From: Toxotes chatareus
Lineage: Eukaryota; Chordata; Actinopteri; Toxotidae
Direction: 5' to 3'
Length of the DNA stretch: 64,000 nt
NCBI GenBank assembly: GCA_016801885.1
Contig: JAFBJY010001449.1
Location: 1-64,000, forward strand
Shown here: positions 31,205-43,008 of the stretch, piece after piece
Layout: every line of letters starts with the position of its first letter
How positions within the stretch are numbered: the stretch's first letter is position 1
Made by a program: the position numbers and the translations under genes
Notes under the pieces: model-generated
Told to the model about the DNA's origin: nothing
The model's database searches: none
Seen by the model: the letters and a program-made list of their open reading frames with translations, nothing else

Positions 31205-32577
31205 CACTACTCACAATAAGTTAGGGATATTGTTATTTACATGAGTGCTTTTCCTATTTGGTCTGAATTTTAATGAAATAAGTAAAAGTTCCCTTTGTTA
31301 TCACTAATAATGAATGAGAAGAAACACCATTTTCATTAGTTTAATATTTATTACCCCGAAAATTTAGACAATAACAAGGATAGCCCCAAAAACAAACAGT
31401 GTTTATTTCACTTCATAGATTTTTGGGATACGGAGGCAATTGTATTGGGGTAATAGACACACCTCATTTTGTGTTTTCCACGTAATGGTCTCACTGTGTA
31501 CAGTGTGCCTTACATATTGGGTACCAGTATGTAATATTGGGTACATATTGGTATACCAGTACCTAAGGACCTATGCACTCAGACATCGTTATGAAACTGC
31601 CACATAGCTGCAGGCCCGTTTACGAGATGTGAGGGGTCCTAGGGTTTCCAGACAAACCATTCGCGAACCAACTCCACCGCTTTGGCTTGAATGCCAGACG
31701 ACCGTTGCAGGTGACTCCACTGACACCAAGACACAGCTGTGAATGTTTGCAGTGGGCACAAGACCATGTGACCTGGACAACGCAGCAGTGGTCTACCGTC
31801 CTGTTCACTGATGAGTGTCGGGTCACCTTGCACAGAAACGATGGTCGTCAGCTGGAAAAGGCGAGGTGAGCGATACGCCGAGGTCAACGTGGTCCCCAGG
31901 GTTAACTTTGGTGTCTGAGGTGCAACAGTCTGGGAAGGCATCACCAGTCAGCGCAAAACAGATTTGGTTATTGTAGATGGCTCAGTCACTGCACGTTCTT
32001 ACCTCAGAGACATCACAGAACCCATCATCATCCCCCAATTCTGCCAGCACACCCCCAACTTTCTGTTCATGGATGATAATGCTCCACCACATCGTGCCAG
32101 AATTGTCACAGCTCGACTTCAGGAAGTCAGAGTGCCTCATATGGTATGGCCAGCAATGTCCCCTGACCTGAACACCATAGAGCACGTCTGGGACCAGCTG
32201 AAGCAGAGACTGGATGATCGTACCCCACCCCCACGTGACCTGGTAGAACTGCGTGTAGCACTTGTGGAAGAGTGGAACGCATTGCCTCAGAATAACATCA
32301 TGAGGCTAGTGAGGCGCATGAGACGTTGCTGTCAAGCTGTCATTGCGGCAAATGGTGGAAACACCAGCTACTGACATTGTCAATTTTTGTTATTTGGGGC
32401 TATCCTTGTTATTGTCTAAATTTTGGGGGTAATAAATATTAAACTAATGAAAATGGTGTTTCTTCTCATTCATTATTAGTAATATCAAGGGAACTTTTAC
32501 TTATTTCATTAAAATTCAGACAAAATAGGAAAAGCACTCATGTAAATAACAATATCCCTAAATTATTGTCAGTAGTG
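31205..32577 (+). mobile_element. Tc1/mariner transposon, complete ends
   Basis: The element is 1373 bp and is flanked by TA target duplications (31203-31204 and 32578-32579). The terminal inverted repeats are about 185 bp. The left end starts CACTACTCACAATAAGTTAG, and the right end reads CACTACTGACAATAATTTAG on the minus strand. They stay similar inward to the GGGGCTATCCTTGTTATTGT block at 32396. Long inverted repeats of this type are known in several Tc1 families. Its transposase is internally deleted and frameshifted, so the copy is non-autonomous, but its ends look usable. Confidence 0.9.
31560..32374 (+). pseudogene. Tc1 transposase, N-terminally deleted
   Basis: The catalytic DDE core is readable. 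The first Asp is in LFTDECRVTLHRND (about 31803-31844). A frameshift at about 31866 and a stop at 31917 follow. The second frame from 31964 then gives FLFMDDNAPPHRARIV and DLNTIEHVWDQLKQRLDD. The second Asp and the Glu are separated by 34 residues, the DD34E signature of Tc1. The C-terminus ends VIAANGGNTSY at 32374. The N-terminal paired-like DNA-binding domains (about 110 residues) are missing apart from a short piece, NQLHRFGLNARRPLQ. Confidence 0.85.
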
Positions 32578-32810
32578 TATATTCAACCTTATACTTAGCT
32601 TATCTTAGTAATTTCCTGGGGTGAAATTCCCCAGGTGGCGTTATCGCAACACCTCTTTTTTAAGCCTCTGCTCCGCTACAAGTTGTTTTGTACAAATATT
32701 AGTTCTGAGGATCTTCTGTATATTGTTGATATTGTTGTGATAAAAATGGACTTTGAACAACTCACACTGGACATTCTCTACACTTCATTTAGAAAACAGT
32801 CTGCTGACTG

Positions 32811-32877
32811 TGACAAATACAAGTGTGTGAGTTCTGAAGGTTTCATTGAAGTCAACAGACATTATTCATGACAACTG
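32811..32877. repeat. Copy of NLR intron segment
   Basis: The 67 bp starting ACAAATACAAGTGTGTGAGT match 29137-29203 in the intron of the minus-strand NLRC3-like pseudogene, in the same orientation relative to the window. No exon accompanies it here. Confidence 0.6.
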
Positions 32878-32989
32878 GATCTGCTGGTTTTGAGTCTTTG
32901 GAAAGAGTTCTGTGACAAATCAATGGTTTTACAAATCTGTTTAAACTAGGTCAAAAGATTTTGGTCAGCTGCATTTTCATTTTCAAACT

Positions 32990-34960
32990 TGCTTTACTGT
33001 ATTAATTTTATTCAACATGTTTCACAGCCTGCTCATTGTGGTGGAAAAATACTTTCCTCCTGATGAGAAATGAAATCAAATTCTTTAGACAGTAATTGTC
33101 TTTTGATGTTTTATTATAAAATAAGGTTTGCAGAGTAATCAATTTCTGCAGAAAGGACAGAGCTCACGCAGCATGTCATGCTACCGAGGTCTGACCCCAG
33201 GTTACAAGTTACAAGAGTACTTATGCTTGTTTCTCACAGGATGGCGAGGATGGAAGGGAGACAAAATAATTTGAAGGTCACTGGAGACATAACAGGTGTC
33301 TTCACAAAGTACAGTAAACAAAGTACATTAGGCCACTCCAGGTCATGTTGTATGTACTTCACCCAGAATTTAATATACAAGTTCATGAGAATATACGAAT
33401 GCTTGAAAAAGAAGTATATGGTTATATGATAAATTGACATTACACTCATAACAAAGGCTACATTTTAGATCTATGTATTACTCATGGCCTGTCTGCTAAT
33501 ATTTCTTCAGCTGTGGATTCAGGCTTATCTGATCACTTCTGTGTCTTTTTTACTGTTCCTAATTGATAACTGACAGCTGGAACAACCTCAAAATCCTCTT
33601 AACCATCGATCATCTAATTAATCCTGTCTTTATGAAGGCTGGCAGTCTGTCTAACAGCTTCAAATGTGAAGACTTTAGAGACCACTTCAAAAATAAAACA
33701 GACTCTATCAGATGAAAATGATCTCAGTGTAAGCAAACAAATTCAATCACCACAGAACCTTTGTATGAGGAAACACTGGAGAAATTCGTCCTGGTTGATG
33801 CTGAGACGCTTGGTAAAGTCATTTCTCAATGAAAACCATCAACCCGCCCCTTACCTACATCCTTTTTTACAACCTTTTATAGCTTTTTTAATGAAGACTT
33901 ACTTTACATAGCAAATGATTCTCTTCAGATGGGTGTCTTCCCTGCTGCTCTTAATGTGGCCAAAGTCAAATCCCTTCTGAAGAGAAACAATTTAAATCCC
34001 TCCATACTTAAAAACCAAAGACCAGAATTCAATCTACCATTTTAAATTAACATTTTAGAAAAGCTTGTTTTTAAACCGTATTTTTATACCAATTTGTCTT
34101 TCAGGCCAATCATAGTATTGAGACTGTACTACTCAAGATTGTAAATGACCTCAGGTGATATATGGATATGAACAAAAACAAAACAAAAAACAAAACCAAA
34201 CAAAACAACACCTGTATTAGTATCACTTGACTCAAGTGCAGCTTTTGACTAAAGGTCACACCATTCTTTTAGATAGACTTCACATCCTGACTGGCCTCTC
34301 TGGTGCTGTTTTTATTTGGTTCAAGTCTTATCTTACTGACAGAGAATTTTATGTTAGCATGGGTGAATGTTCTTCTAAAACTATAAATTAAATTGTGCTG
34401 TTCCCCAAGGTTTAATTTTAGGTCCTACACTTTTTAACCTTTACATGCTGCCAATTGGAAATGTCATCAGGAGGCATTGCATCAGCTTCCATGGGTATGC
34501 TGATGATACACAGCTTTACATTGCTGTGTCTCCTGATGACCCAGGGCCAATCCAGGCTCTTTGTAACTGTATTTTATTTATCAAGTTATGGATGGCAGAA
34601 AATTTTCTACAACTCAATCAGGACAAACAAACTCTGGCAATAAATGCCTGTAAACAAGTGAAAAACCAAGGAGTCATCTTCGACTCAGATCTTAGTTTTG
34701 AGCATCTGAAGAACATTGCCAGAGTGCAACCATCCAACCAACTCAAGTGAATGCAGAGACATTGCTGCAGGCTCTTATGACCTGTAGAATTGATTACTGC
34801 AATGCTCTGCTTTCTGGTCTCCCTAAGAAGAATATATCTCAGCTACAGCTGCTTCGAAATTCAGCAGCACGTGTACTGACACAGACCAGACAGAGAGCAC
34901 ACATTACACCGATTTTAAAGTCTCTGCACTGACTTCCTTTCTGCTTCAGAACAAAACAAG
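32990..34960 (+). mobile_element. L2-type LINE remnant
   Basis: The endonuclease end reads IQHVSQPAHNKGYILDLCIT once the nested LTR (33037-33444) is removed, and SGLSDHFCVF holds the SDH motif (about 33515-33545). Further on are FPAALNVAKVKSLLKRNNLN, a broken DSSAAFD motif A (34235-34250), VPQGLILGPTLFNLYMLP (motif B, 34403-34455), GYADDTQLYIAVSP (motif C, 34494-34535) and the C-terminal ARVLTQTRQRAHITPILKSL. Many stops and frameshifts are present, so the element is inactive. Confidence 0.8.
33037..33444 (-). mobile_element. Solo LTR (408 bp) with 5-bp target duplication
   Basis: Read on the minus strand, the block starts TGTAATGTCAATTTATCATA and ends TTTTTCCACCACA, giving TG...CA ends. CTCAT is duplicated perfectly on both sides (33032-33036 and 33445-33449). 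The whole block aligns with the LTR at 59043-59557 on the plus strand. A polyadenylation signal (AATAAAACATCAAAAGACA) lies about 90 bp from the 3' end. It sits inside the L2 endonuclease frame, which closes when it is removed. The proviral interior has been lost, as expected from LTR-LTR recombination. Confidence 0.85.
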
Positions 34961-34964
34961 ATGC

Positions 34965-37900
34965 CACTGTCTCAGATGGCAGCTTGTAGCAGCAGCTCCC
35001 TGCATTTGCAGTAGTTTTTAACGTTTTTCTAAGCTTTTCTTTAGTGTTCAGTGTTTAGTGTGCCTGTTTCTGTCAACTTTCGTTTTTGTCCCTGGTTGAT
35101 TTTTTTATTGTTTTTGGCAACATGACTTTGGAGATTTAGAAACTTTTTTCTCCTGCTCCTGGTGCTTGGGGCCCCAGCAGCCATGCAGAGAAGACCCCGG
35201 TATTGTTTACACACGAGATCAGCTGCTGGCCCTGAGGTCACCATCCTTCGTGGCGGAGAGAAGCCCCAGATCCCAGAGGAACTGAGGAGGAGACGACGAG
35301 GATGCAGGGCAGGAGTGAGAAGACGGCTGAAGAAGCGACGTTTTAAACCCTGTGTCCCCGCGATCATCACGGGGAATGTCAAGTTACTGGCAAATAAAAT
35401 GAACGAGCTGGAGGCGCTCACACGGACCCAGCAGGAGTACAGAGAGGCCAGCATCATGTACTTCACGGAAACGTGGCTGCGTGGACTGATACCGGACTCA
35501 AATGTTATGATCGCTGGATTCCACATCGTGCAAGAGGACCGGGACAGCACTGCGGCCGGTAAGAAGAAAGGAGGGGGGCTCGCCATACTTGTCAACAACA
35601 GGTGGTGTAAACCGGAGCATATCCACGTCAAGGAGCGCGTGTGCAGTCCAGACGTGGAACTTATTGCTGTCGGACTTTGTTCATATTATTTGCCACGGAG
35701 TTTACAAACGTTATCGCCATCACTGTCTATATTCCTCCGACCGGTAAAGCAGACGCGGCCTGTGACGTCATCCACTCTGTCACTGCCGACCTGCAGACTA
35801 AACATCCCGGTGCCTTCATCTTCATCACAGGGGACTTTAACCATGCCTGTCTCTCCTCCACTCTCCCCACATCTCATCAGTATGTCCAGTGCACAACAAG
35901 AGACAATAAGACTTTGGATTTACTGTATGCTAATGTCACCAATGCATACACCTCCACTGCACTCTCTCCACTGGGCAAGTCTGACCACAATCTTGTCCTG
36001 CTCTCCCCATCATACACACCTGTGGTTCAGCAGCAGCCAGTCACTGTGAGGACTGTTAAGAAATGGTCTGATGGTGCCATGGACGCCCTGCGTGACGCTC
36101 TGGAAACCACCGACTGGCCTGCTCTGTATGAACCACATGGTGACGACCTGGATGGACTAACTGACCATGTTTCTGAGTACATCAAATTCTGCACGGACAA
36201 CTCCATCCCCACCAAGAAGGTGCGCTGTTACCCTAACAATAAACCATGGGTGACAAGTGACTTGAAGGCCCTTCTGAATGAGAGAGAGAGGGCCTTCGTG
36301 GCTGGGGACCGCACTGAGCTCAGGAGAGTCCAGAAGGAACTGAAACACAGTCTGAAGGAGTGTAAGGACGCCTACAGGAGGAAGCTGGAGGAGAGACTGG
36401 AGAGGAACCAAACCAGGGACGTGTGGAGTGGAATGAGAGCGATCACTGGTTTCCAGAGGAAAGGAAGATGTGTAGCTGAAGGGAATGTGAACCGAGCCAA
36501 TGAGTTAAACCAGTTTTTCAACAGGTTTGATTCCAGCTCCCCCTCCCCCAACTGTGCCTCCACTTCTCCTCTGAGTGATCAGTGGACTTCTTCACACCTC
36601 CCAGGGCCCCTAACACCTCTGCCATCTTCCTCCCCCCTCCTCTACCCAAACAGACCCCACCGTCTCCCCCTCCACCCAGATAGGACTAACTATCACATCC
36701 AGCCAGGTGTGGAGACAGTTGGAGAGGCTCAACCAGGGAAAGGCTGCTGGACCTGATGGTATCAGCCCACGAGTCTTCACCTGCAGAGGATTCCAGTGCT
36801 GTGGAAAACATCCTGCCTGGTCCCGGTGCCAAAGAAGAACTACCCTGTGGCACCGAATGACTACAGGCCTAATGCACTGACCTCTCATGTTATGAAGGTC
36901 ATGGAGCGGCTGGTGCTGTCACACCTCAGACCCCTGGTGAGCCCATACCAAGACCCACTGCAGTTTGCATATCAGCCCAAGGTGGGAGTTGATGATGCAA
37001 TAAAATACCTGCTGCAGAGGGCTTACTCTTCCCTGGACAGACTGAACACCACAGTACGGGTCATGTTCTTCGACTTCTCTTCTGCATTCAACACCATCCA
37101 GCTGAGACTGTTGAGTGGTAAATTAGAGAAGATGCAGATGGGGGCTCCCCTTGTCTCATGGATTGAGGACTATCTGACAGGCCGACCACAGTTTGTGAGG
37201 CTGCAGAGCTGTGAGTCTGACCTCCTGATAAGCAACACCGGGGCTCCTCAAGGAACTGTGCTGTCTCCCTTTCTATTCACCACCTACACGGCTGACTTCC
37301 AGTACTCTTCTGAGTTATGTCACCTCCAGAAGTACTCGGATGACACAGCCATAGTTGGGTGTGTGGAGAGAGGACGGAGGATGAGTACAGGGGCCTTGTG
37401 GAGAGTTTTGTCAGGTGGTGTGGGAGAATCACCTGCAGCTGAACGTGGCCAAGACAAAGGAGATGGTGGTGGACTTTAGTAGGAGTCAGTCCCCGCCCTC
37501 ACCTGTCTGTATTAGTGGGAAAGAGGTAGAAATAGTGAATACTTATAAGTTCCTCTGTGTTCACCTGGACAACAAACTGGAGTGGTCCACAAACACTGAT
37601 GCTGTTTAAAGGAAGTAGACTTTACTTCCTGAGGAGACTCAGGTCCTTCAGTGTTTGCAGCAGGATGCTCCACATGTTTTACCAGTCTGTTATGGCGAGC
37701 ACCATCTTCTTTGCTGGCATTAAAGCAAAGGATGCCAACAGACTGAACAAACTCATTAAAAAGGCGGAGTCTGTTGTTGGCTTTAAACTTGCCAACCTGG
37801 AGGAAGTGGCGAGGGACAGAATGCTGTCAAAGCTGAGGACAATCATGGACAGTCCCTCCCACCCACTCCATAAAACTGAACAATCGGGGAAGCAGCTTCA

Positions 37901-38285
37901 GCAACAGACTCCTGCTACCACTCTGCTCTAAGGAACGATATAGGACAGAGGTCACTAACGGGAGAGAAAGAGAGAGAAAGAGAGAGAAACTGTAAAACTG
38001 TTCAATTGTTAAGATGTGTTTATATTAATTTATTGTAAAACTTTGTTGAGACAGTTAAAGAAAAGGGGAAACTCAAGTTGCTGGTATTTTATTTTTCTAA
38101 AATTAGTTATATATTTTGCACAATTTTTTAAATGTTTTATTTATTTTCTCTATTTTATTTTTAAATGCACCCTTAACCCAATGAGAGAAAAACATTATTA
38201 TCACATGTATAGTTCAACGTATACTACGTATATACATGTATACTTCTCAACTTAAGTGACAATAAATATTTTTGAATTGTACTTT
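34965..38285 (+). mobile_element. Near full-length LINE (L2/CR1/Rex1-like), frameshifted
   Basis: After a short leader the frame from 35162 holds the endonuclease: GNVKLLANKMNELEAL (block N), YFTETWLRG (Glu) and GGGLAILVNN. After a one-base frameshift near 35690 come VYIPPTGKA, FITGDFNHA (Asp-Asn) and KSDHNLVLL (Ser-Asp-His, 35979-36005). A linker leads to NQGKAAGPDGISPRVF (36730-36775). The RT follows at 36796-37360: PNDYRPNALTSHVMK, FFDFSSAFNTI (motif A), NTGAPQGTVLSPFLF (motif B) and KYSDDTAIVG (motif C). The post-RT block NHLQLNVAKTKEMVVDF spans 37415-37480, and SRLYFLRRLRSF follows in a third frame to 37931. The UTR ends near GACAATAAATATTTTTG (38257-38273). All catalytic motifs are present but lie in at least four frames. 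Confidence 0.85.
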
Positions 38286-38320
38286 GTTTAATTTTAGTTT
38301 AAGTTTATTTTTCCTTTATA

Positions 38321-38752
38321 GAGTGTATTTATTGCTCCTTGTGACTGCTGCTACAAACAAATTTCCCCACGGGGATTAATAAAGTATCTCTTAATCTTAA
38401 TTTAACAGTCAGTTGCAGATGTTGATACAACCATGAGGCTACTTATAGGAAGTCATATAGTAAGTCATTCCTGCCATCCGCCATCAGACACTATAACACA
38501 TCTGTGTCTGTGCTCACAAACCTGGACTAATGCATCATCTAGGGTGCGCTATAATTCTCAGTTACATTAACTGTGTGTATATATATATATATGTGTGTGC
38601 AATTGTCTGCTGCTCTGTGTGTATGTACGTGTATATAAGACCCCCTCATGTATATGTTGTATTTCTTTTCCAAGAGAGTGTATTTATTGCTGCTACAAAC
38701 GAATTTCCCCACGGGGATTAATAAAGTATCTCTTAATCTTAATCTTAATTCA
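38321..38752. repeat. Two copies of a LINE/SINE 3' tail
   Basis: The phrases GAGTGTATTTATTGCT and AATTTCCCCACGGGGATTAA, followed by TAAAGTATCTCTTAATCTTAA, occur at 38321-38400 and again at 38676-38752. They are separated by about 275 bp that includes a TA/TG microsatellite near 38577-38600. They are terminal parts of a retroelement with a TCTTAA-type tail. No body is attached to either. Confidence 0.55.
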
Positions 38753-38884
38753 AGATACAAACATGAAACTGGTGGACACAGTAAGAGATATTTATCTCAT
38801 GGATTCTGTCTCGGTCATACAAATTCAGAGCCATGTAATATGACCAATTATTATTACTGTTACTAGAACTTGAAAACCAATGGG

Positions 38885-39330
38885 TGGCACAAAAGGTCTC
38901 AGTCTGATAAGTAGGACGTAAACCAGCTTAGTGAGGTTCCTTTGATGGCAAGTAAAGGTTCCAGCGTCTGTAATAGGATGTGATGATCAGTGGTGTCAAA
39001 TGCAACATTAAGATATGACAAGTACAGAGACGAGTTCTTTGTCTGATGTACTTAAAAGGTCATTTTTAACCTCAGAGTTATTTTTGATCAAGACTTGTCC
39101 TTTAACTCCCTCATCAAAGAAACTTCAAAGACTGCTGCCTTTTTTCACCTCCTTAATATGACAACAATCAGAAACATCCTGTCTCAGAATGATGCAGAAA
39201 AACTGCTCCATGCCTTTGGTACTTCTAGGCTGGACTATTGCAATTCTATTATTATTTATTATTATCTAAAGACTCTCCAGCTGAATGTTGCAGCATGAGT
39301 ACTGACAGGAACAAGGAAAAGAGTCAGTGT
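38885..39330. mobile_element. L2 LINE fragment with 5' inversion
   Basis: On the minus strand, 39045-38885 carries the RT motif A region: a degraded LVLLDLSAAFDTIDHH-like frame, then the ITG-type FTSYLSD ending. On the plus strand, 39050-39300 carries the downstream C-terminal block (IFDQDLSFNSLIKETSKTAA, NILSQNDAEKLLHAFGTSRL, DYCNS). Both belong to the same L2-type ORF2 and point away from each other at a junction near 39045-39052. An inverted 5' part joined to a forward 3' part is the expected outcome of twin priming during LINE insertion. Confidence 0.6.
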
Positions 39331-39914
39331 GGTGAGTTCAGAGTTGTAGTTACTGACAGTGACCACTGGAGGGCAGTGATCATGGTAGTTTCTCTGTGAA
39401 CAGTCCAGTTCCATCCACGTTAATGTGAAGCCTGAATGTTTGTGTTGAAGACATCACTGTTGAAATGGAGAATTTAGTTCCATTGGAGCTCAGCTGATTC
39501 AACTGATCAATAATCAATAATAATGAAAACATCAAACAGCAGAGTGTTTGTGTGTTCACACTGGGAGTCATGAGGAGGTTTCATGTCTTAATAACACTTC
39601 AGCATGTGAACTTCAGTCTGACTGAGACCCAGTCCAACCAGTCACACTGCATATTTGGATAATGAAAAGACGAGACACACACACACACACACCTGTCTCT
39701 GGGCAAAACCTTGGAGTTTACTTTCACTTTGACCAAACTTTGTGGCACAGATGATTTTCTCCATCTGAAGGTAAATGTCAGCAGTTTTAATGATTTACTC
39801 ATCAACACTCTCTGTTGTTACCTGGGATTTCTGACCTTAGATTTATTGTGGCATTGTTTCAGTTCTTTTTGGTGTTTCAGTTACAGTGCGCACACACACA
39901 CACACACACACACA
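39331..39914. other. No supported gene; short repeat copy
   Basis: Contains GTTGTAGTTACTGACAGTGA with CCACTGGAGGGCAGT (39345-39379), repeated near 62106-62140 and partly at 61909-61925. It also contains CA microsatellites at 39677-39692 and 39889-39914. Confidence 0.45.
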
Positions 39915-40011
39915 GGAAGCTGAGGAAAAAGAAGCTTCAGCTGAAGAACTAAGCCTTTCCTACACTGACAGGAGAGAGCTGCAGAGGGATGAAGTTCATG
40001 GGAAAAAATGA
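39915..40011 (+). promoter_or_regulatory. Candidate 5' non-coding exon of the NLRC3-like gene
   Basis: After a CA repeat, the purine-rich segment GGAAGCTGAGGAAAAAGAAG continues to AAAAAATGA and is followed by GTAAGTTT, a good donor. It lies 3 kb upstream of the first coding exon in the right orientation, with a LINE in the intervening intron. The link is by position and splice signal only. No TATA box or initiator was recognised with confidence. Confidence 0.3.
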
Positions 40012-40784
40012 GTAAGTTTTTTTTGATTTGTCTTCATTAATGGGACATGGTTTTCTCTAGTTTGTGGAAAATGTTGACAGTGACGTCATTAGTTCTTCTT
40101 TTTATTTTAACTGGAGAAACTGGTTTATTATGAGTGTTTTACAGTTGGATGGAGTTTGTTTAAATTAGGAGTTTTGAAGCAGTCGTCGTCTCAAACTGAA
40201 ATATCAGCTTGGAAACTTTAGACGAGTAAAGATGGCTGTCTGTTCATGACATTCGTGTGTTTGTGTGCTTGTGTGTGTGTGTGTGTTTTAGTGTGTATGT
40301 GTGTGTGTGTGTGATCAATGATTAAATGAAAGAGATTTCCTCTAAAAAAAGTTTTCATATTATTGTAAAGGCTTTATTGAAATTGTCAGTCTTTTATTTT
40401 GAAAAGCATGTACAAGTTGTTTGGAATCTAATACTTTTGTAGTGAAAAGTAACTCAGTAGTGCAGTGCTGCATTGAAACTCCAGTGTTTCCATTTTCTGC
40501 TTCTTTATACTTTTACTTAATAACTTTTCAGAGGGAAATATTTCACTGTTTACTACATTTATTTCACAGCTACAGTTACTTTCAGATTAAGATTTGAAAT
40601 AAAAACCAAATGAGTCTGTTCTGCATGATCAGCACTTTTGACAGTTTAAGTATATTTTACTGATTACACTCGTGTACTTTTACTCAAGTGAAATTAGAAA
40701 GCAGGATTTTTAGGTTGTGTCAGATAAAACCAGTGGATCTCAGTCTGTCTGTCTGTGTGGCAGTGAATGGAAATGGTTGTCCCT
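40012..40784. other. No supported gene
   Basis: AT-rich, with a GT microsatellite at about 40267-40312. It is presumably intron sequence of the NLRC3-like gene if the 5' exon at 39915 is real. Confidence 0.35.
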
Positions 40785-42755
40785 GGATCCCTAACACGGA
40801 CTCCTTAGTTATTGTCCTCAGCAACTTTAACAAAGGTAACCTCAGTCACGAACTCCCCAAATACAGTTTATTAAATGTCGGACCAGAGAGGAGAACACTA
40901 TGGATAACTGTTATACTACTGTCAGTAACGCCTGCCATGCTGTCCCTCGTGCTGCACTGGGTCACTCTGACCACGCCATGGTCCACCTGATTCCTGCATA
41001 CAGGCAGAAATTAAAGCTCTGCAAACCTGTTGTGAGGATGTCAAAGCAGAGGAGCAGTGAAGCTGTGGAGGATCTTCAGGCATGCTTAGACTGTACTGAT
41101 TCGGATGGTTTCAGGACTGCTACCACCAGTCTGGATGAGTACACAGAGGCTGTGACATCATACATCAGCTTTTGTGAGGACTGCTGTATTCCATCATGCA
41201 CCAGGGTGAGTTATAACAATGACAAACCCTGGTTCACAGCCAAACTCAGACAGCTGAGGTTGGAGAAGGAAAAGGCGTTCAGGAGTGGGGACAGGGACAT
41301 GTTTAAAGAGGCTAAGTAGAGGTTTAGCAAGGAGGTGAGAGAAGCTAAACGACTGTACTCTGAGAAGCTTCAACACCAGCTCTCAGCCAATGACACTGCC
41401 TCTGTCTGGAAAGGGCTCAGGCAGATCACCAACTTCAAGCCTAAAGCCCCCCACTCTGCCAACGACTCACACCTCACCAACAGACTGAACGAGTTTTGCT
41501 GTCGCTTTGAAAGACAGTGGGACAGTCCTGACACCATCCCCCATGCCACCACCTACCAGCTCCAACCCAGAGACCCCTCCTCCCCAACCACAACTGCATC
41601 CCTATCCATCCTGGAGAGAGATGTAAACAGACTCTTTAGGAGGCAGAACCCCCGCAAGGCAGCCGGTCCTGACTCCATCTCTCCATCCACCCTGAAGCAC
41701 TGCACTCATCAGCTGTCTCCGGTGTTCACTGACATCTTCACTGGAGACATGTCACATGCCAGCCTGCTTCAAGACCTCCACCATCATCCCCATCCTCATG
41801 AAACCTAGGATCACAGGAATTAATGACTAGACAGACCCATTGCCCTGATCTCTATAGCCATGAAGACATTTGAGCGCCTCGTCCTCCAGTTCGCCTACAG
41901 AGCCTGTGGATGACGCAGTAAACCTGGCTCCCCACTTCATCCTCCAGCACCTGGACCCTGCAGGAACCTATGCAAGATCCTGTTTGTGGACTTCAGGTCC
42001 GCCTTCAACACCATCATTTCGGTTCTGCTGCAGGACAAGCTCTCCCAGCTGAACGTGCCTAACTCCACCTGCAGGTGGATCACAGGCTTCCTGTCAGACA
42101 GGAGGCAGCATGTGAAGCTGGGAAAGCACATTTCTGACTGGTTCCCCTCAAGGCTGCGTTCTCTCTCCTCTACTCTTTTCCCTGTACACCAGCAGCTGCA
42201 CCTCCAGTCACCAGTCTGTCAAACTGCTAAAGTTTGCAGACAACACCACCCTCATTGGTCTCATCTCCGATGAGGATGAGTCTGCATACAGGTGGGAAAT
42301 TGACCATCTGGTGACCTGTTGCTCCAAAAACAACCTGGAGCTGAACAAGGCAAAGACAGTGGAGATAGTTGTAGACTTTGGGAAGAACGCAGCTCCTCCT
42401 ACCCCCATCATCCTGAGTGACTCCTCAGTCAACAGGGTCAGTCGACAGTCCTTCACCTTCCTGGGAACCCTCATCACCCAGGATCTCAAGTGGGAGATGA
42501 ACATCAGCTCCCTCACCAAAAAAGCCCCTGGACACAAACCCTTTGAGACACTTCCTCCCATCAGGACCAAAACCTCATGCCACAGGAACAGTTTCTTTCC
42601 CTCTGCAGTACTTTCTTTTATTTATGTATGTTTCGCTTGAGTGTGTTATGGTACTTGTTAGTCCGAGTCTTCTGTTTGCACCAACAACACCATGTCAAAT
42701 TCCTTGTAAGTGTAACATACCTGGCAATAAAGTGTTTCTATGATTCTGATTCTGG
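40785..42755 (+). mobile_element. LINE (L2/CR1/Rex1-like), degenerate
   Basis: The endonuclease tail is readable (NFNKGNLSHELPKY, then GHSDHAMVHLIPAY in the frame from 40900). The linker region has YNNDKPWFTAKLRQLRLEKE and, after an in-frame stop at 41317, KRLYSEKLQHQLSAND, RQNPRKAAGPDSISP (41640-41684). The RT follows with damage: VDFRSAFNTII (motif A, about 41985-42017), LNVPNSTCRWITGFLSDRRQ, and an out-of-frame motif C near 42230-42245. The post-RT block NNLELNKAKTVEIVVDFGKN begins at 42329. The 3' end is the AATAAAGTGTTTCTATGATT/CTGATTCTGG tail at 42727-42755. The 5' portion is truncated. Confidence 0.8.
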
Positions 42756-43008
42756 ATCCTGTGTGTGTGCTGCTCTGCACTTCACTGCAGCTTCATGACC
42801 CCATCTAGTGGACTGACAGTGGAAGTACAGCAGCTGATGGCAGCTTCCTCTGCCTCACACTGCTGTCTGACTGCATTCAACTGACGCTGATATGAAAGAG
42901 GAAAGAAGAGCCAATCAGTGGAGGAGCAGCTGATATTTCTACAGGATAAATGATGGAGAGGATGATTTCAGTTGATGTGCAGATGAATGATTTGTGTTTT
43001 CTCTCCAG

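Noticed and set aside
39840..39890. Interferon-response-like element (two GTTTCAGTT motifs)
   Set aside because: The spacing and sequence do not fit a standard ISRE, and the transcription start of the NLR gene is unknown.
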